DNA from: Rhizophagus clarus
Lineage: Eukaryota > Glomeromycota > Glomeromycetes > Glomerales > Glomeraceae
Assembly (NCBI GenBank): GCA_015698045.1
Contig: BLAL01000215.1
Span: 1,798,001-1,862,000, forward strand
DNA length: 64,000 nucleotides
Direction of reading: 5' to 3'
The notes under the pieces are model-generated. The model was not told the DNA's origin. It searched no databases and saw nothing but the letters and a program-made list of their open reading frames with translations. The first letter of the stretch is position 1. Each line of letters begins with the position of its first letter. This document shows positions 12,838 to 23,010 of this stretch, piece after piece. The position numbers and the translations under genes are program-made.

Positions 12838-13488
12838 ATGCCCAATCGTCACTCTCATCGCCAGTCCCATCGTCACTCTCATCGCCAGCCCCATCGTCAC
12901 TCTCATCGTCAGCCCCATCGCCAGCCTCGTCGCCACTCTCGTCCTATTCAATGGTTCGATGAATACACCGATTACTTGGTGGAAGAAAGAAAAAGAAGAA
13001 ATGACGAATTTCATAACGAATACGGGAGAGATCAATCGAGATTCTGGAGATCAATCGCAAGAAGGTTCATATGTATAATATTTAATATGTTAAAATATGT
13101 TAAAAATAGAATTATTATCTTTAATCCAACTAATTCGTTCGTTTGAATCAGACTAAATCGTCATTTTAGAACTTTGAGGTTCACGGCACAACGATGCCAC
13201 CAAAAATGGAGGAATCTTCTCAGGGAATACCATATATGAAAAATATAATGGCAAAAAAAAATATTTGCTTAAAATTGAAAATATTTAACTAAATATTATT
13301 TCGTTTTTTGATATTTAGAGTTTTTGCCTTTATCGTAGCGGTGTCCCTGGAAGAAGATGGTTGCGTATCGGAGCAAGATATTATCGCACATTTAGATCGA
13401 GATTTTGGGAAAGACGAGGTAATTATAAAATTTCTATAATTAAAGTTTATTCACATCTTAAATTAACCAATTTATTTTAGATACGTGA
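12838..13488 (+). CDS. Second hAT-borne gene: HSHRQPHR-repeat protein with a Myb/SANT (trihelix)-like segment, possibly broken
   Basis: ATG 12,838 opens a histidine/arginine-rich tandem repeat (HSHRQPHR type), then FDEYTDYLVEERKRRNDEFH and GRDQSRFWRSIARR. A GT-AG intron (13,065-13,169) would join this in phase to a second exon encoding RFTAQRCHQKWRNLLREYH. The FW..IA and CHQKW..L.REY pattern resembles a Myb/SANT-like or trihelix DNA-binding fold. A TGA follows that exon. A third block (13,319-13,418) encodes GARYYRTFRSRFWERR. Exon joints after 13,236 are unsure. It sits between the transposase and the right hAT end, so it may be a transposition accessory protein or a captured host gene. Confidence 0.5.
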
Positions 13489-13559
13489 CACAATCGTAGA
13501 AGGGCAAGAAACCTACCTACGTATCGTCACCGAAGATAATTTATTAATTTTATTATATT

Positions 13560-13700
13560 ATTTTATAGTGAGTAGCTAGGCCCAGTCCGTACCAAATATC
13601 GGCTGGAGACTCACATTTTTTTTGGGCTGTGAATTGATACTGACGTCCACGTCGTACAGCCTGGGTACTATTTTTTAAAATAGTAGCGAACAAGTATCAA
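13560..13700. other. Unexplained GC-richer stretch with a palindrome
   Basis: A locally GC-richer segment after the second hAT gene ends in the near-perfect palindrome TACTATTTTTTAAAATAGTA (13,665-13,684). It could act in 3'-end formation. Nothing else is recognised. Confidence 0.3.
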
Positions 13701-13894
13701 TATTTTTTTTTTTATCAAAATTAAATAAAATAAAAATAAAATGGTGAACTTTTTTAACTGGGATTTTATTTCTTTAGTGATAAATTTGAATTTAATTGCT
13801 AGTTTTTATCATTGGATTACGTATAATAAATACAATAAATAATTTAAATTTTAAAAAATAAATTTTTATCTGTTAGATACTATTAACATGATGA

Positions 13895-14113
13895 AAATAT
13901 GCCGAAACTCTATTAAAATATTAGTATTACTTATGCCGAAACTATGTCAAAATGCCGAAACTGCCGAAACTGCCGAAATGCCAAAATGCCAAAATGCCGA
14001 AACAGTTTCGGCAGTTTCGGCAGTTTCGGCATTTCGGCATTTCGGCATTTCGGCACTATGTATGAGTTTCGGCGTTTCGCGTTAGGCCAGATGGGTTTCG
14101 GCAAGCAACCTTA
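13895..14113. repeat. hAT right subterminal repeats
   Basis: GCCGAAA and TTTCGGC motifs are packed in both orientations between 13,895 and the right terminal inverted repeat, including a long palindrome centred near 14,003. They mirror the left-end cluster. Confidence 0.75.
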
Positions 14114-14574
14114 TATGTGATGCAACACTCAATTAATATATACTATTCGACTATGATTTAACAATGTCAAATATATGTTTAATTATAGATCATTACTAAT
14201 TGAGGTCAAATAATTTTTAATTTTGGTCGAATATAGGCCAAATTTCATTAAGGCCGAATATTCCTTTTTCGACTAGTGTTAATAATCCAATTTTTATGAA
14301 TTTTTTTTTGTTTTATAGCTTTTGATAAGCCCTATAAAATAAAAAATGTTTAGGTAAATTAAGTTATTAGATGGCAAGATAATTGCAAAAAACTATTTTA
14401 ATATATAAATAGTGATAATATATTATATATATTATATAATTTATAGCCAATTATAGGAACCTGATTTTTAGGTTAACCCCTTACCTTCCTATTAAATTAG
14501 CTGATTTCTAGCATGCCCCTAATGTTAATGTTTGTTAAATTAAATTAATAAAAAGTCTGAAGCTGTACTTTGGT

Positions 14575-15634
14575 TAAAGTTGCCTGCTGAAACTAAAGAA
14601 TTTCAACATATCAAAATTGTCAAAACTATTTTGATATTTCAATATTGGTCTTCCAGTTTGTCAAAATGTGAACATAGTTTCAATATGCCAAAACTGTTTT
14701 GACATTTTGATGTAATATATCATATGATTAGCAAGATTTCAATAATCTTTTTTTTTATTAAAAAAAAAAATTTTTTTTTTTCTACTTTTATGTAAAAAAA
14801 AAAAGGTCAGAACTCAGAAACTGACTTAGACTTACAAAATAAAAAAATGGTTTAGTTTTTGACTTTCCATTTTTTTTATCTTATTTTTGATTATTTAAAA
14901 CTGATTTTTCTTTTTAAAAAAAAAACTTATTCATTTTTTTTTAAAAAAAAAAATTATTTATTTTTGTAGGGTATCAGACGAATATTATGAACCAGACTTT
15001 AGAATTGAGGCAAGTGAGGAAGGTGGGAAAGAGCATTTGTTTTATTAGAAATATTTCTAATGTTTCTTTTTTACTTTTTGTAGGTTGCCAGATAAATACT
15101 ATGAACTGGACTTTAGAATATAAGGAATAGGGAAAGGGGAAGAATTCTTTTAATATTATAGAAATGTACTAATATTTCTTTTTTTATTTTTTTAGGTCGT
15201 CAGACTTCTCAGACAAACTTGAACTTGGAATGTAAGGAATAAGTGGAAGTGAAAAATTTTTTTAATATTAAAGAAATATACTAATATTTCTTTCTTTATT
15301 TTTTTAGATTACCAGACTTCTCAGACAAACCCAGACTTGGAATATAAGAAATAAGCGGAAGTGAAGAAATTTTTTTAACATTAAAGAAATGTACTAACAT
15401 TTCTTATTTGTTTTAATCTTTAAATACTAAAAGCCGATATTATACTAAAATTATAATACAATACTAGTGTTATTTATGCCAAAACTATGCTGAATGCTAA
15501 AACAATTTTAATAGTTTCAACAGGTTTTAGCAGTTTCAACAGATTTCAATGTTTTAACATTTTGACAGTTTTGACATTATGTAAATAATTTCACCTTTTG
15601 ATATTAGCTAAATGAGTTTTGGCAGATAACTTTA
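14575..15634. mobile_element. Non-autonomous hAT-like element (about 1.06 kb)
   Basis: The left end TAAAGTTGCCTGCTGAAACT and the right end (reverse complement TAAAGTTATCTGCCAAAACT) are inverted. The flanks ACTTTGGT (14,567-14,574) and ACTTTGGC (15,635-15,642) match 7 of 8. The ends are clearly related to the 9369 hAT. No transposase is present; the interior is a tandem array. Confidence 0.75.
14960..15420 (+). repeat. Micro-exon-like array 4 (112-bp units, 4 copies)
   Basis: Blocks starting GGTATCAGACG, GTTGCCAGATA, GTCGTCAGACT and ATTACCAGACT lie about 112 bp apart. Each is preceded by TTTTTGTAG or TTTTTTAG. Spacers carry an AAGAAATGT-ACT-AACATTTCTT palindrome. Donor-like ends are weaker here (GAG/GCAAGT; AAG/GAATAG). 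Confidence 0.65.
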
Positions 15635-15879
15635 ACTTTGGCTTCCAGATCTAAAAAAAAGTAAAATTGAACACTAATATTATCGTTTGTTAAATTAAAA
15701 TAAAAAAAATATTTGGAATTATACAAATAGATGCCACCCAATTTCAAAATAATTTGGGATTATCACAACCCAAATGTACAAATCCAAATTAATTTACAAA
15801 TTACATAAAGAAATTTTGTAATTTATACATTTGGAATTTGGGAATTATGGCAGTCAAAATATACAAATTAATTTGGGAT

Positions 15880-17853
15880 TAAAGTTGCCTGCCAAAACTA
15901 AAGTGTTTCGACATGTCAAAATTGTCGAAACTATTTCGATATTTTGACATTAGCCTTCCGATTTGTCAAAATGCCAAAATAGTTTTGACATGTCGAAATT
16001 GTTGAAACTATTTCGTCATGTGATATATATAATATATACATATTAAACAGCAATCACTATTGTCAATTTAATGAAAAAAACTATTTTGCAACGATTTTTC
16101 AAGTATTTAATAAAAAATGTTGCAAGACATTTTTTATTTTTTAATTTTTAAACAAAAAAAACTGTTTTGCAACAGTTTTTCAATTATTTAATAAAAAACG
16201 TTGCAAAACGTTTTTTATTTTTGATTTTTTAAGTGAAAAACGCAACGTTTTTTAAGCTTTTTTTAACTTAGAAAAAAAACCATTTTGCAACAGTTTTTCA
16301 ATTATTTAATAAAAAACGTTGCAAAATGTTTTTTATTTTTTTAATGTAAAAAAAACTATTTTGCAACAGTTTTTCAAGTATTTAATAAAAAATGTTGCGA
16401 AATGTTTTTTATTTTTGATTTTTTAAACAAAAAAAACCATTTCACAACGATTTTTCAAGTATTTAATAAAAAATGTTGTGAAACATTTTTTATTTTTGAT
16501 TTTTTAAACAAAAAAAACCATTTTGCAACAGTTTTTCAAATATTTAATAAAAAATGTTGCGAAACATTTTTTATTTTTGATTTTTTAAACAAAAAAAACC
16601 ATTTCGCAACGGGTTTTCAAGTATTTAATAAAAACTGTTGCGAAATATTTTTTATTTTTGATTTTTTAAATAAAAAAAACCATTTCGCAACAGTTTTTCA
16701 AGTATTTAATAAAAAATGTTGCGAAACATTTTTTATTTTTGATTTTTTAAACAAAAAAAACCATTTTGCAACAGTTTTTCAAGTATTTAATAAAAAATGT
16801 TGCGAAACATTTTTTATTTTTGATTTTTTAAACAAAAAAAACCATTTTGCAATGGTTTTTCAAGTATTTAATAAAAACTGTTGCGAAATATTTTTTATTT
16901 TTGATTTTTTAAACAAAAAAAACCATTTCGCAACAGTTTTTCAATTATTTAATAAAAAACGTTGCAAAACGTTTTTTATTTTTGATTTTTTAAACACAAA
17001 AAACCATTTTGCAACGGTTTTTCACTTATTTAATAAAAAACGTTATGAGACGTTTTTTATTTTTTAATTTTTAAACAAAAAAAACTATTTTGCAACAGTT
17101 TTTCAATTATTTAATAAAAAATGTTGTGAAACATTTTTTATTTTTGATTTTTTAAGCGAAAAACGCAACATTTTTCAAGCTTTTTTTTTAACTTAGAAAA
17201 AAAACTGTTTCGCAACAGTTTTTCAATTATTTAATAAAAAACGTTGCAAAATGTTTTTTATTTTTTTAACTTAAAAAAAACTGTTTCACAACAGTTTTTC
17301 AAGTATTTAATAAAAAATGTTGCGAACGTTTTTTATTTTTGATTTTTTAAGTGAAAAACGCAACATTTTTCAAGCTTTTTTTTTAACTTAGAAAAAAAAA
17401 CTGTTTCGTAACAGTTTTTCAATTATTTAATAAAAAACGTTGCGAAATGTTTTTTATTTTTAAATTTTTAAGTGAAAAAAACCATTTTGCAATAGTTTTT
17501 TAAGCTTTTTTAACTTAAAAAAAAATTATTTCGCAATGGTTTTTCAAGTATTTAATAAAAAATGTTGCGAAACGTTTTTTATTTTTTAACTTAAAGAAAA
17601 AAAACCGTTGCGCAACAGTTTTTTAATTATTTAATAAAAAACGTTGCTAAACGTTTCTTATTTTTGAATTTTTATTATAATGAATGAAATCCGTTGTGAA
17701 ATATTGTGATGTTTAGTTTCAGCAGTTTTAACATATCAAAACTAGTTTTAACAATTTCAACGTGTCGAAACTATTTTGGCATTTCAGCATTTTGACATAT
17801 TTTAGGTTTCGACATTTTAACATTGGCCAATTGAATTTCAGCAAGCAACTTTA
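15880..17853. mobile_element. Non-autonomous hAT element filled with an 81-bp palindromic array
   Basis: The left end TAAAGTTGCCTGCC and right end GCAAGCAACTTTA are near-inverses. A perfect 8-bp duplication TTTGGGAT lies at 15,872-15,879 and 17,854-17,861, inside the MITE above. Subterminal GTCGAAAC and TTTCGAC motifs are present. No protein gene is seen. Confidence 0.88.
16080..17665. repeat. 81-bp tandem repeat, about 20 units, each self-complementary
   Basis: The unit contains CATTTCGCAACAGTTTTTC and, about 20 nt later, its near-complement AAAAAATGTTGCGAAA, so each copy can fold as a hairpin. Units are most regular from 16,400 to 17,070, where the repeat length is exactly 27 codons. CpG/TpG differences are the main variation between copies. 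Confidence 0.85.
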
Positions 17854-18041
17854 TTTGGGATTCATTTAAAATAATTTGAGTGGCATCTATAATTGTACCT
17901 TAGTTTCTAGACTTAAAAAAGAAAATAAAATCAAATATTAATATTAACATTCATTAAATTAAAATAAAAAAAAAGTTCAAAGCTATACCTCAACTTCTGA
18001 ACCTAAAAAAAAGTAGAATTAAATGTTAAATAATCATTTTT

Positions 18042-18640
18042 TTTGAAAGAAATTTTTAAAATGATTTGGAACTCGTATCTTTCATCAGGAAAGTTATATC
18101 AGTTCAGATCTGCGGTAATCTGCGATTTTAGCAGATTGCTGCATTTTTTTTATGCAATTTTGTTAAGAATCTGCGCAATACTGCAGAAATTATTTTTTTA
18201 TTTTTTCAAAGATTTTTTTATGAAAAATTTGTGATAATCTCCAAAATTGCAGATTTTTAAAAACACTTTATACAAAAATCTTTAAAGATTATCATAATTT
18301 TCTTCTTTAATTTGATAAACTTTGCATGATAAACTTTGATAAGCTTCCAGTTTATTTTCTACATTTAATTTCCTTTGACATAAACTTTTTATTCGCAATA
18401 CTTTAAGGAAACAATTTTTTCAATATTTTTCATAAATATAATTTTTTTTAACACCTTTCAAAGAAACAATTTTTTTTTAACACTTCAAAAAAATAAATTT
18501 TTTTCAACGTCTTTCAATTTAAAGTCTAAAAATACCCTAAGAAAAAACTTTTTTTTGTAGTTTTTTAAGCTTCAAATTTATTAAATAGACTTTTCTATCT
18601 CCCTAAAAGAATCATTTTATAGACCCTCTACAAGACCTAA
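18042..18640. repeat. Non-array part of the right inverted-repeat arm
   Basis: This is the reverse complement of the 1765-2420 region, best at 18,077-18,310 (GATCTGCGGTAATCTGCGAT and following). Array sequence of the opposite orientation ends at about 18,040, so this is the inversion boundary. Confidence 0.7.
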
Positions 18641-18649
18641 ATGTACTTT

Positions 18650-20990
18650 CGACAGTGTTCCAGACATATGATCATAAACGAATGTTAGCTAGTAATGCTA
18701 GTTTTTGAAGGTAACCTTCAAAAAAATTTTTTTTTTATTAATTTTATTTTAACAAACATCCATTAACGTTTGATTTCCTTTTTTATAGGTCTGGAATACT
18801 GAAAAACAAGTTTCAGCCTCCATTTCGAAGGTAAACTTTGAAATGTTTAATTTACTTTTATTTTGACAAACGTCACTAACTAAGGTTACTGCATTGAAGT
18901 TTGTAGCTGATCAGCTTCTGCGGTGTCATATGACTTAGAGATTGGTTGATAATCTAAAAAAATTTCTTTTGCAGCTTTTGCATAATTCTTCTGAACTTTA
19001 GAATTAAAAAATAGGTATATTTTTTTCATATTTTTTTTTTGTTTTGGAAACATTTCTGACATTCCCTCACTTTTTTTCTTTACATGGGCTCTTTTGGACT
19101 TTGGAATGAGTGAACAATTATTTCAACATTTCAAGATGAGTTTTTGCTAGAAATCTTAGCTGGACTCCACATTTCAAAGGTATGGCCTTCGAAATAATTT
19201 TTTTTTTATTAAATTAACTTAACGAATGTTGATTAACATTTGTTTATCTTTTTTTTAGGTCTGGAACACTGAACATACAGGCTCAGACTCTATTTCAAAG
19301 GTAACTTTGAAAAAAAAATACCTTTTTTTTTTATTTTCAACGAATGTTAACTAACGTTCATTTCATTTTTCTTAGATCCAGAACTTCAATTCGAAGCAGA
19401 TTTAAGTATTCGAAAATGGAAATGATTTTTTTTATATATATATTTTACAAAATGTTAATGTTTTATTTTGTATTTCTTTTTTTTTAGGTCAGAACTCCAT
19501 TTCAAGGCAGACCGGATTATTTCGAAGATAAAAAATTTCAAAATAATTATTTTATTTTATTTTTATTTTAACGAATGTTAACTAACGTTCATTTCATTTT
19601 CTTAAGTCTGGAACTCCAATTCAAAACATACCGAAGTATTCAAAGATGAAAATAATTTTTTTTTATATATTTTACGAAATGTTAATGTTTCATTTCGTAT
19701 TTCTTTTTTTAGGTCTGAAACTTCATTCTGAGACAGACTACTGTAAGTAAAAAAAAAGCTCTTTTTTTTGTATTTTAGTGAAATGTTAGTAACGTTTCGC
19801 TTTCTTCTTTTTTTTAGGTCTAAAACTCCATTTCGAGGCAGACTACTAATTAAAGAAAAAATATTTTTTTTTTTGTATTTTAGCAAAATGTTAGTAACGT
19901 TTTGCTTTTCTCCTTTTTTTTAGGTCCAAAACTTCATTTTGAGGCAGACTATTAAGTAAAAAAAACAATTTTTTTTACTTTAATTTCACTATGGTATTTC
20001 AAAGGTATAATTAATCTTTGAAAATTATTATTTTTTTTTTGTTTTATTTAAATGAACGTTACTAATGTTCATTTTTTTTATTTTTTAGGATTCAGAATTT
20101 AGAGGTGGACCAGTATTTCGAAGGTATAATGCTTTCAAAAATTATTATTTTTTTTTATTTTATTTAAACGAACGTTACTATTGTTCGTTTTTTTTTATTT
20201 TTTAGGTCTGGAAGTCCTTTATAGGCGGACTACTGTAAGTAAAAAAAAATAATAATTTTTTTTTATTTTTATTTCAATGAACGTTAATTAACGTTTATTT
20301 TCTTTCTTTTTTAAGTCCAGAAGAAGTGGTCTGAGTTATTTTGAAAGTAAAAAAATTTCAAAATAATATTTTATTTTATGAAACGAAACAAAACTAACGT
20401 TTCATTTTATTTTTCTTTTTTTTTAGATCTGGAACTCGAAGCAGATTGAAGGTAAAAAAAATTATTTTTTATCTTGTTTTTATTTCAACAAACGTTAAAT
20501 AACGTTTGTTTTCATTTTTTTTAGATAGATCCCATCTCGTGGCAGACCAGGTATCATCCCGAAGATAAAAAAAATTTTTATTAATGAAATATTAATTAAC
20601 GTTTCAAATTTATTCTTTAGATTTATATCTTTTCAGAGGTCTTCTAGAGGAATTCAAAGGTATTTACCTTCGAAAATTTAAATTTATTATTTTTTTTAAA
20701 CGAAACGTCAACTAACCATTTTGTTTTTTATTTTATAAGTCATCGGCTTTCCAGACATTTACCGGATGAATTTTGAAGATTAAAATTTTGAAAAATATTA
20801 GTTTAGGTCTGCGGTTTTCTGACCTGTCTCTAGATAGAATTTCAAAGTAAACGGAATTTAATTTTTTTTTTGTTTTTTTTTTATTTAACGAAACGTTTAC
20901 TGACGGTTTTGTTAGTTTTTTTTTGCAGGCATAGAAAACTGAAAGAAAGGTTCCAATCCTAATATAAAGGTAAAAAACCTCGAAAAAACT
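18650..20990 (+). repeat. Micro-exon-like array 5, right arm of the large inverted repeat
   Basis: About 15 degenerate units on the + strand read TTTTTTTTAG/GTCTGGAACTC..GGCAGAC..(TTTCGAAG)/GTAA. Clear donors include ACT/GTAAGTAAA at about 19,740 and 20,234, AAG/GTAAAC at 18,831 and AAG/GTAACT at 19,301. The segment to 20,720 is the inverse of window positions 1-1760; 20,720-20,990 would pair with sequence left of the window. Confidence 0.78.
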
Positions 20991-20999
20991 GTTTTTTAC

Positions 21000-21560
21000 A
21001 TTTTCAACGAAATAGTGAAAGTAAAAAAAGAAAGGTCAGGAAATTTAGTGCATTTAATACCCAAAATAGTGTAGTTAATAGTGTAGTAAATTGATTTATT
21101 TGTAATGCTTTAATTAAATAAATTAAATAAATTAATTGATGTTAATTAACAATAAAAGTAATTGTAAATTGTCAAAAATTTTGAAAAATTTCGCAGATTT
21201 GTTTTTGAAAATTTTCGCAGATTTTTGTGTTTGCAGAACTGCGCAGAAATCCATGAAATTTTTCAGTACTGCGCATTGGCATGTCCTCAGATCTGCGCAG
21301 AATTGGATTCTATAGAATTGCGCAAATCTGCGAACCAAAATTTTTTCTGATGTTAGTGTTCTGAACTTAGAAAGATAAAATGAATATTAATAAAGTTTAT
21401 TAAATAATTAATAAAAAAATATTTTTTTTTAAATTTATCTTTGAAATTGGTTAGAATTATTAAGCCTTTGGCTCTTTGGACTTACAAAATATAAAATGAG
21501 CATTAGTTAATATTTATTAAAGTAAACTAATAAAAAAAAAAATTTTTTTTGAAGATTAAC
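21000..21560. repeat. AT-rich stretch with CTGCGCAG palindrome cluster
   Basis: From 21,185 to 21,345 the motifs TCGCAGATTT, ACTGCGCAGAAAT, TCTGCGCAGAATT and ATTGCGCAAATCTGCG alternate in both orientations. Similar CGCAGATT motifs lie in both inverted-repeat arms. Nothing coding is seen. Confidence 0.5.
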
Positions 21561-21829
21561 TTTCAAATTGAGTTTAAAACCCATACCTTCAGTGTTCTAG
21601 ATCTATAAAAAAAAAGGAAAAATAAGTTACACAAGTTGAATAGAGTCAAATCAGATACTAATTGGTCATATGACTGATTAGTAACTGATTGATTACCTAT
21701 TGATAACTGATTCTTCAATCTGATAACTGATTGATTGTTAATTGGCTTATTATATATTAGTAGATTTTTAGATTTTTTCAACAATAACATTTTATTTATA
21801 AACCATTTTAAAATTCTTTAAATTTTGAT

Positions 21830-23010
21830 AGAAAATTTTTTTTAATAGATTTTTTAAGATTCGTATAAGATATTTTTGATAAATAAAGATTTTTTTTTTG
21901 AGAATTCATATAGTATCTGATAGAAAATTTTTTTTATTTTCTAAGAGTTCATATGGGAATAGTTTATATAGGATAACTGATAGAAAATTTTTTTTTTAAG
22001 AGATTTTTTAAGAGTTCAGTACATATAAGATATCTAATAAAAAATTTTTTTGAAAGAGTTTATATAGAAAGAGTTAGTATTTTTCAAGAGTTCATATAAG
22101 AAAGGTTCGTATAAAATATCTTTAATAGAAAATTTTTTTTAAGAAATTTTCTAAGAGTTTATATGAAAAGAATTCATATGGAATATCTAATAGAAAATTT
22201 TATTGTAAAATTTTTTAGGATTCGTATAGAAAGGATTTGCATGAGATTCTTTAATAGAAAATTTTTTTTTGAGAGATGTTCTAAGAGTTCATATAAAAAG
22301 GATTCGTATAGATCTATAGGATATCTAATAGAAAATTTTTTTTTAAAAGATTTCCTAAGATTCATATAAGATATTTTTGATAATAGATTTTTTTTTGATT
22401 TCTAAGAGTTTATATGAGGTCTTTACAATAGAAAGGTATGAAACTTAAAAAAATTTTTAAATTTACTTTATATGCTAATTATGTTTTTTATATTAAAATA
22501 AATATAAATTTAATATTAATTAAATTTTTATTTTTTTTTAAATTTCGTACCTTTCTATTACAAAGACCCCATATGGTATTTGATAGAAAATTTTTTTTTT
22601 GGGATTTTCTAAGTTTATATGGAAAAAATTTATATTTTCCAAGTTCATATGAGAAGTGTTTGTATAGGATATCTTTAATAGAAAATTTTATTTAAAAGAT
22701 TTTTTAAAAGTTTGTATAGAAAGAGTTCAGAAGAATTCGTATGAGATATTTGTTAGAAATTTTTTTTAAATTTTTTAGGGTTCATATAAAAAGGATTTGC
22801 ATGGAATTCTTTGATAGAAAATTTTTTTTTGTGAGATTTTTTAAGAGTTTATATAAAAAGAATTCATAGGGTTTATGAAATATCTGATAGGAAATTTTTT
22901 TTTTAAGAAATTTTAAAAATTTGTATAGGATATAAATAGAATTTTTTTTTGATTTCTAAGAGTTCATATGGGTATTGATAGAAAATTTTTTTTGGGGATT
23001 TTCTAAGTTT
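21830..23010. repeat. Degenerate 60-70 bp tandem repeat with internal palindrome
   Basis: The motif ATAGAAAATTTTTTTT followed by AAGAGTTCATATGAAA recurs about 15 times. The segment 22,417-22,570 is an inverted repeat (GTCTTTACAATAGAAAGGTA against TACCTTTCTATTACAAAGAC). Confidence 0.7.

Larger units (their letters stand above)
9369..14113 (+). mobile_element. 4.7 kb hAT transposon with perfect 8-bp target duplication
   Basis: The element starts TAAGGTTGCTTGCCG and ends with its exact inverse. The duplication TATGTGAT lies at 9361-9368 and 14,114-14,121. It carries a BED/hAT transposase gene (+), a second small gene with a Myb/SANT-like segment (+), and clustered GCCGAAAC subterminal repeats at both ends. 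Its clean ends and duplication suggest a recent insertion, although the transposase carries three in-frame stops. Confidence 0.92.
6768..14278. mobile_element. Decayed CACTA (EnSpm/CMC) element interrupted by hAT
   Basis: The left end TACTAGTCAAAAAA and right end TTTTTCGACTAGTG are terminal inverted repeats of CACTAGTC type, with the first base C to T. The flanking triplets CTA and TTA fit a diverged 3-bp duplication. The left 280 bp align with the left end of the CACTA element at 48,067, and 14,150-14,278 resembles its right end at 54,780-54,979. Most of the interior is replaced by a micro-exon-like array and the nested hAT element. Confidence 0.7.
6631..14519. mobile_element. PIF/Harbinger-like MITE shell containing nested elements
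   Basis: The left end GGAGTATACTAGAAATTAGC and the right end (reverse complement GGGGCATGCTAGAAATCAGC) form a terminal inverted repeat. The target duplication is TAA at 6628-6630 and 14,520-14,522. A 3-bp TWA duplication is typical of PIF/Harbinger. Without the CACTA insertion (6768-14,278) the shell is only about 380 bp, so it was a MITE before being hit. Confidence 0.75.
15727..17890. mobile_element. MITE with ATAGATGCCACCC ends, split by a hAT element
   Basis: The ends ATAGATGCCACCC and GAGTGGCATCTAT are inverted. A second, uninterrupted copy lies at 55,038-55,221 and aligns along its whole length once the hAT at 15,880-17,853 is removed. Confidence 0.8.

Noticed and set aside
13888..14085. 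A 65-codon frame with ETAETAEM repeats
   Set aside because: It lies in the hAT subterminal GCCGAAA repeats.
16402..17067. A 221-codon open frame
   Set aside because: It is the 81-bp tandem repeat read through; 81 is a multiple of three and the unit lacks stops, so the frame is a by-product.
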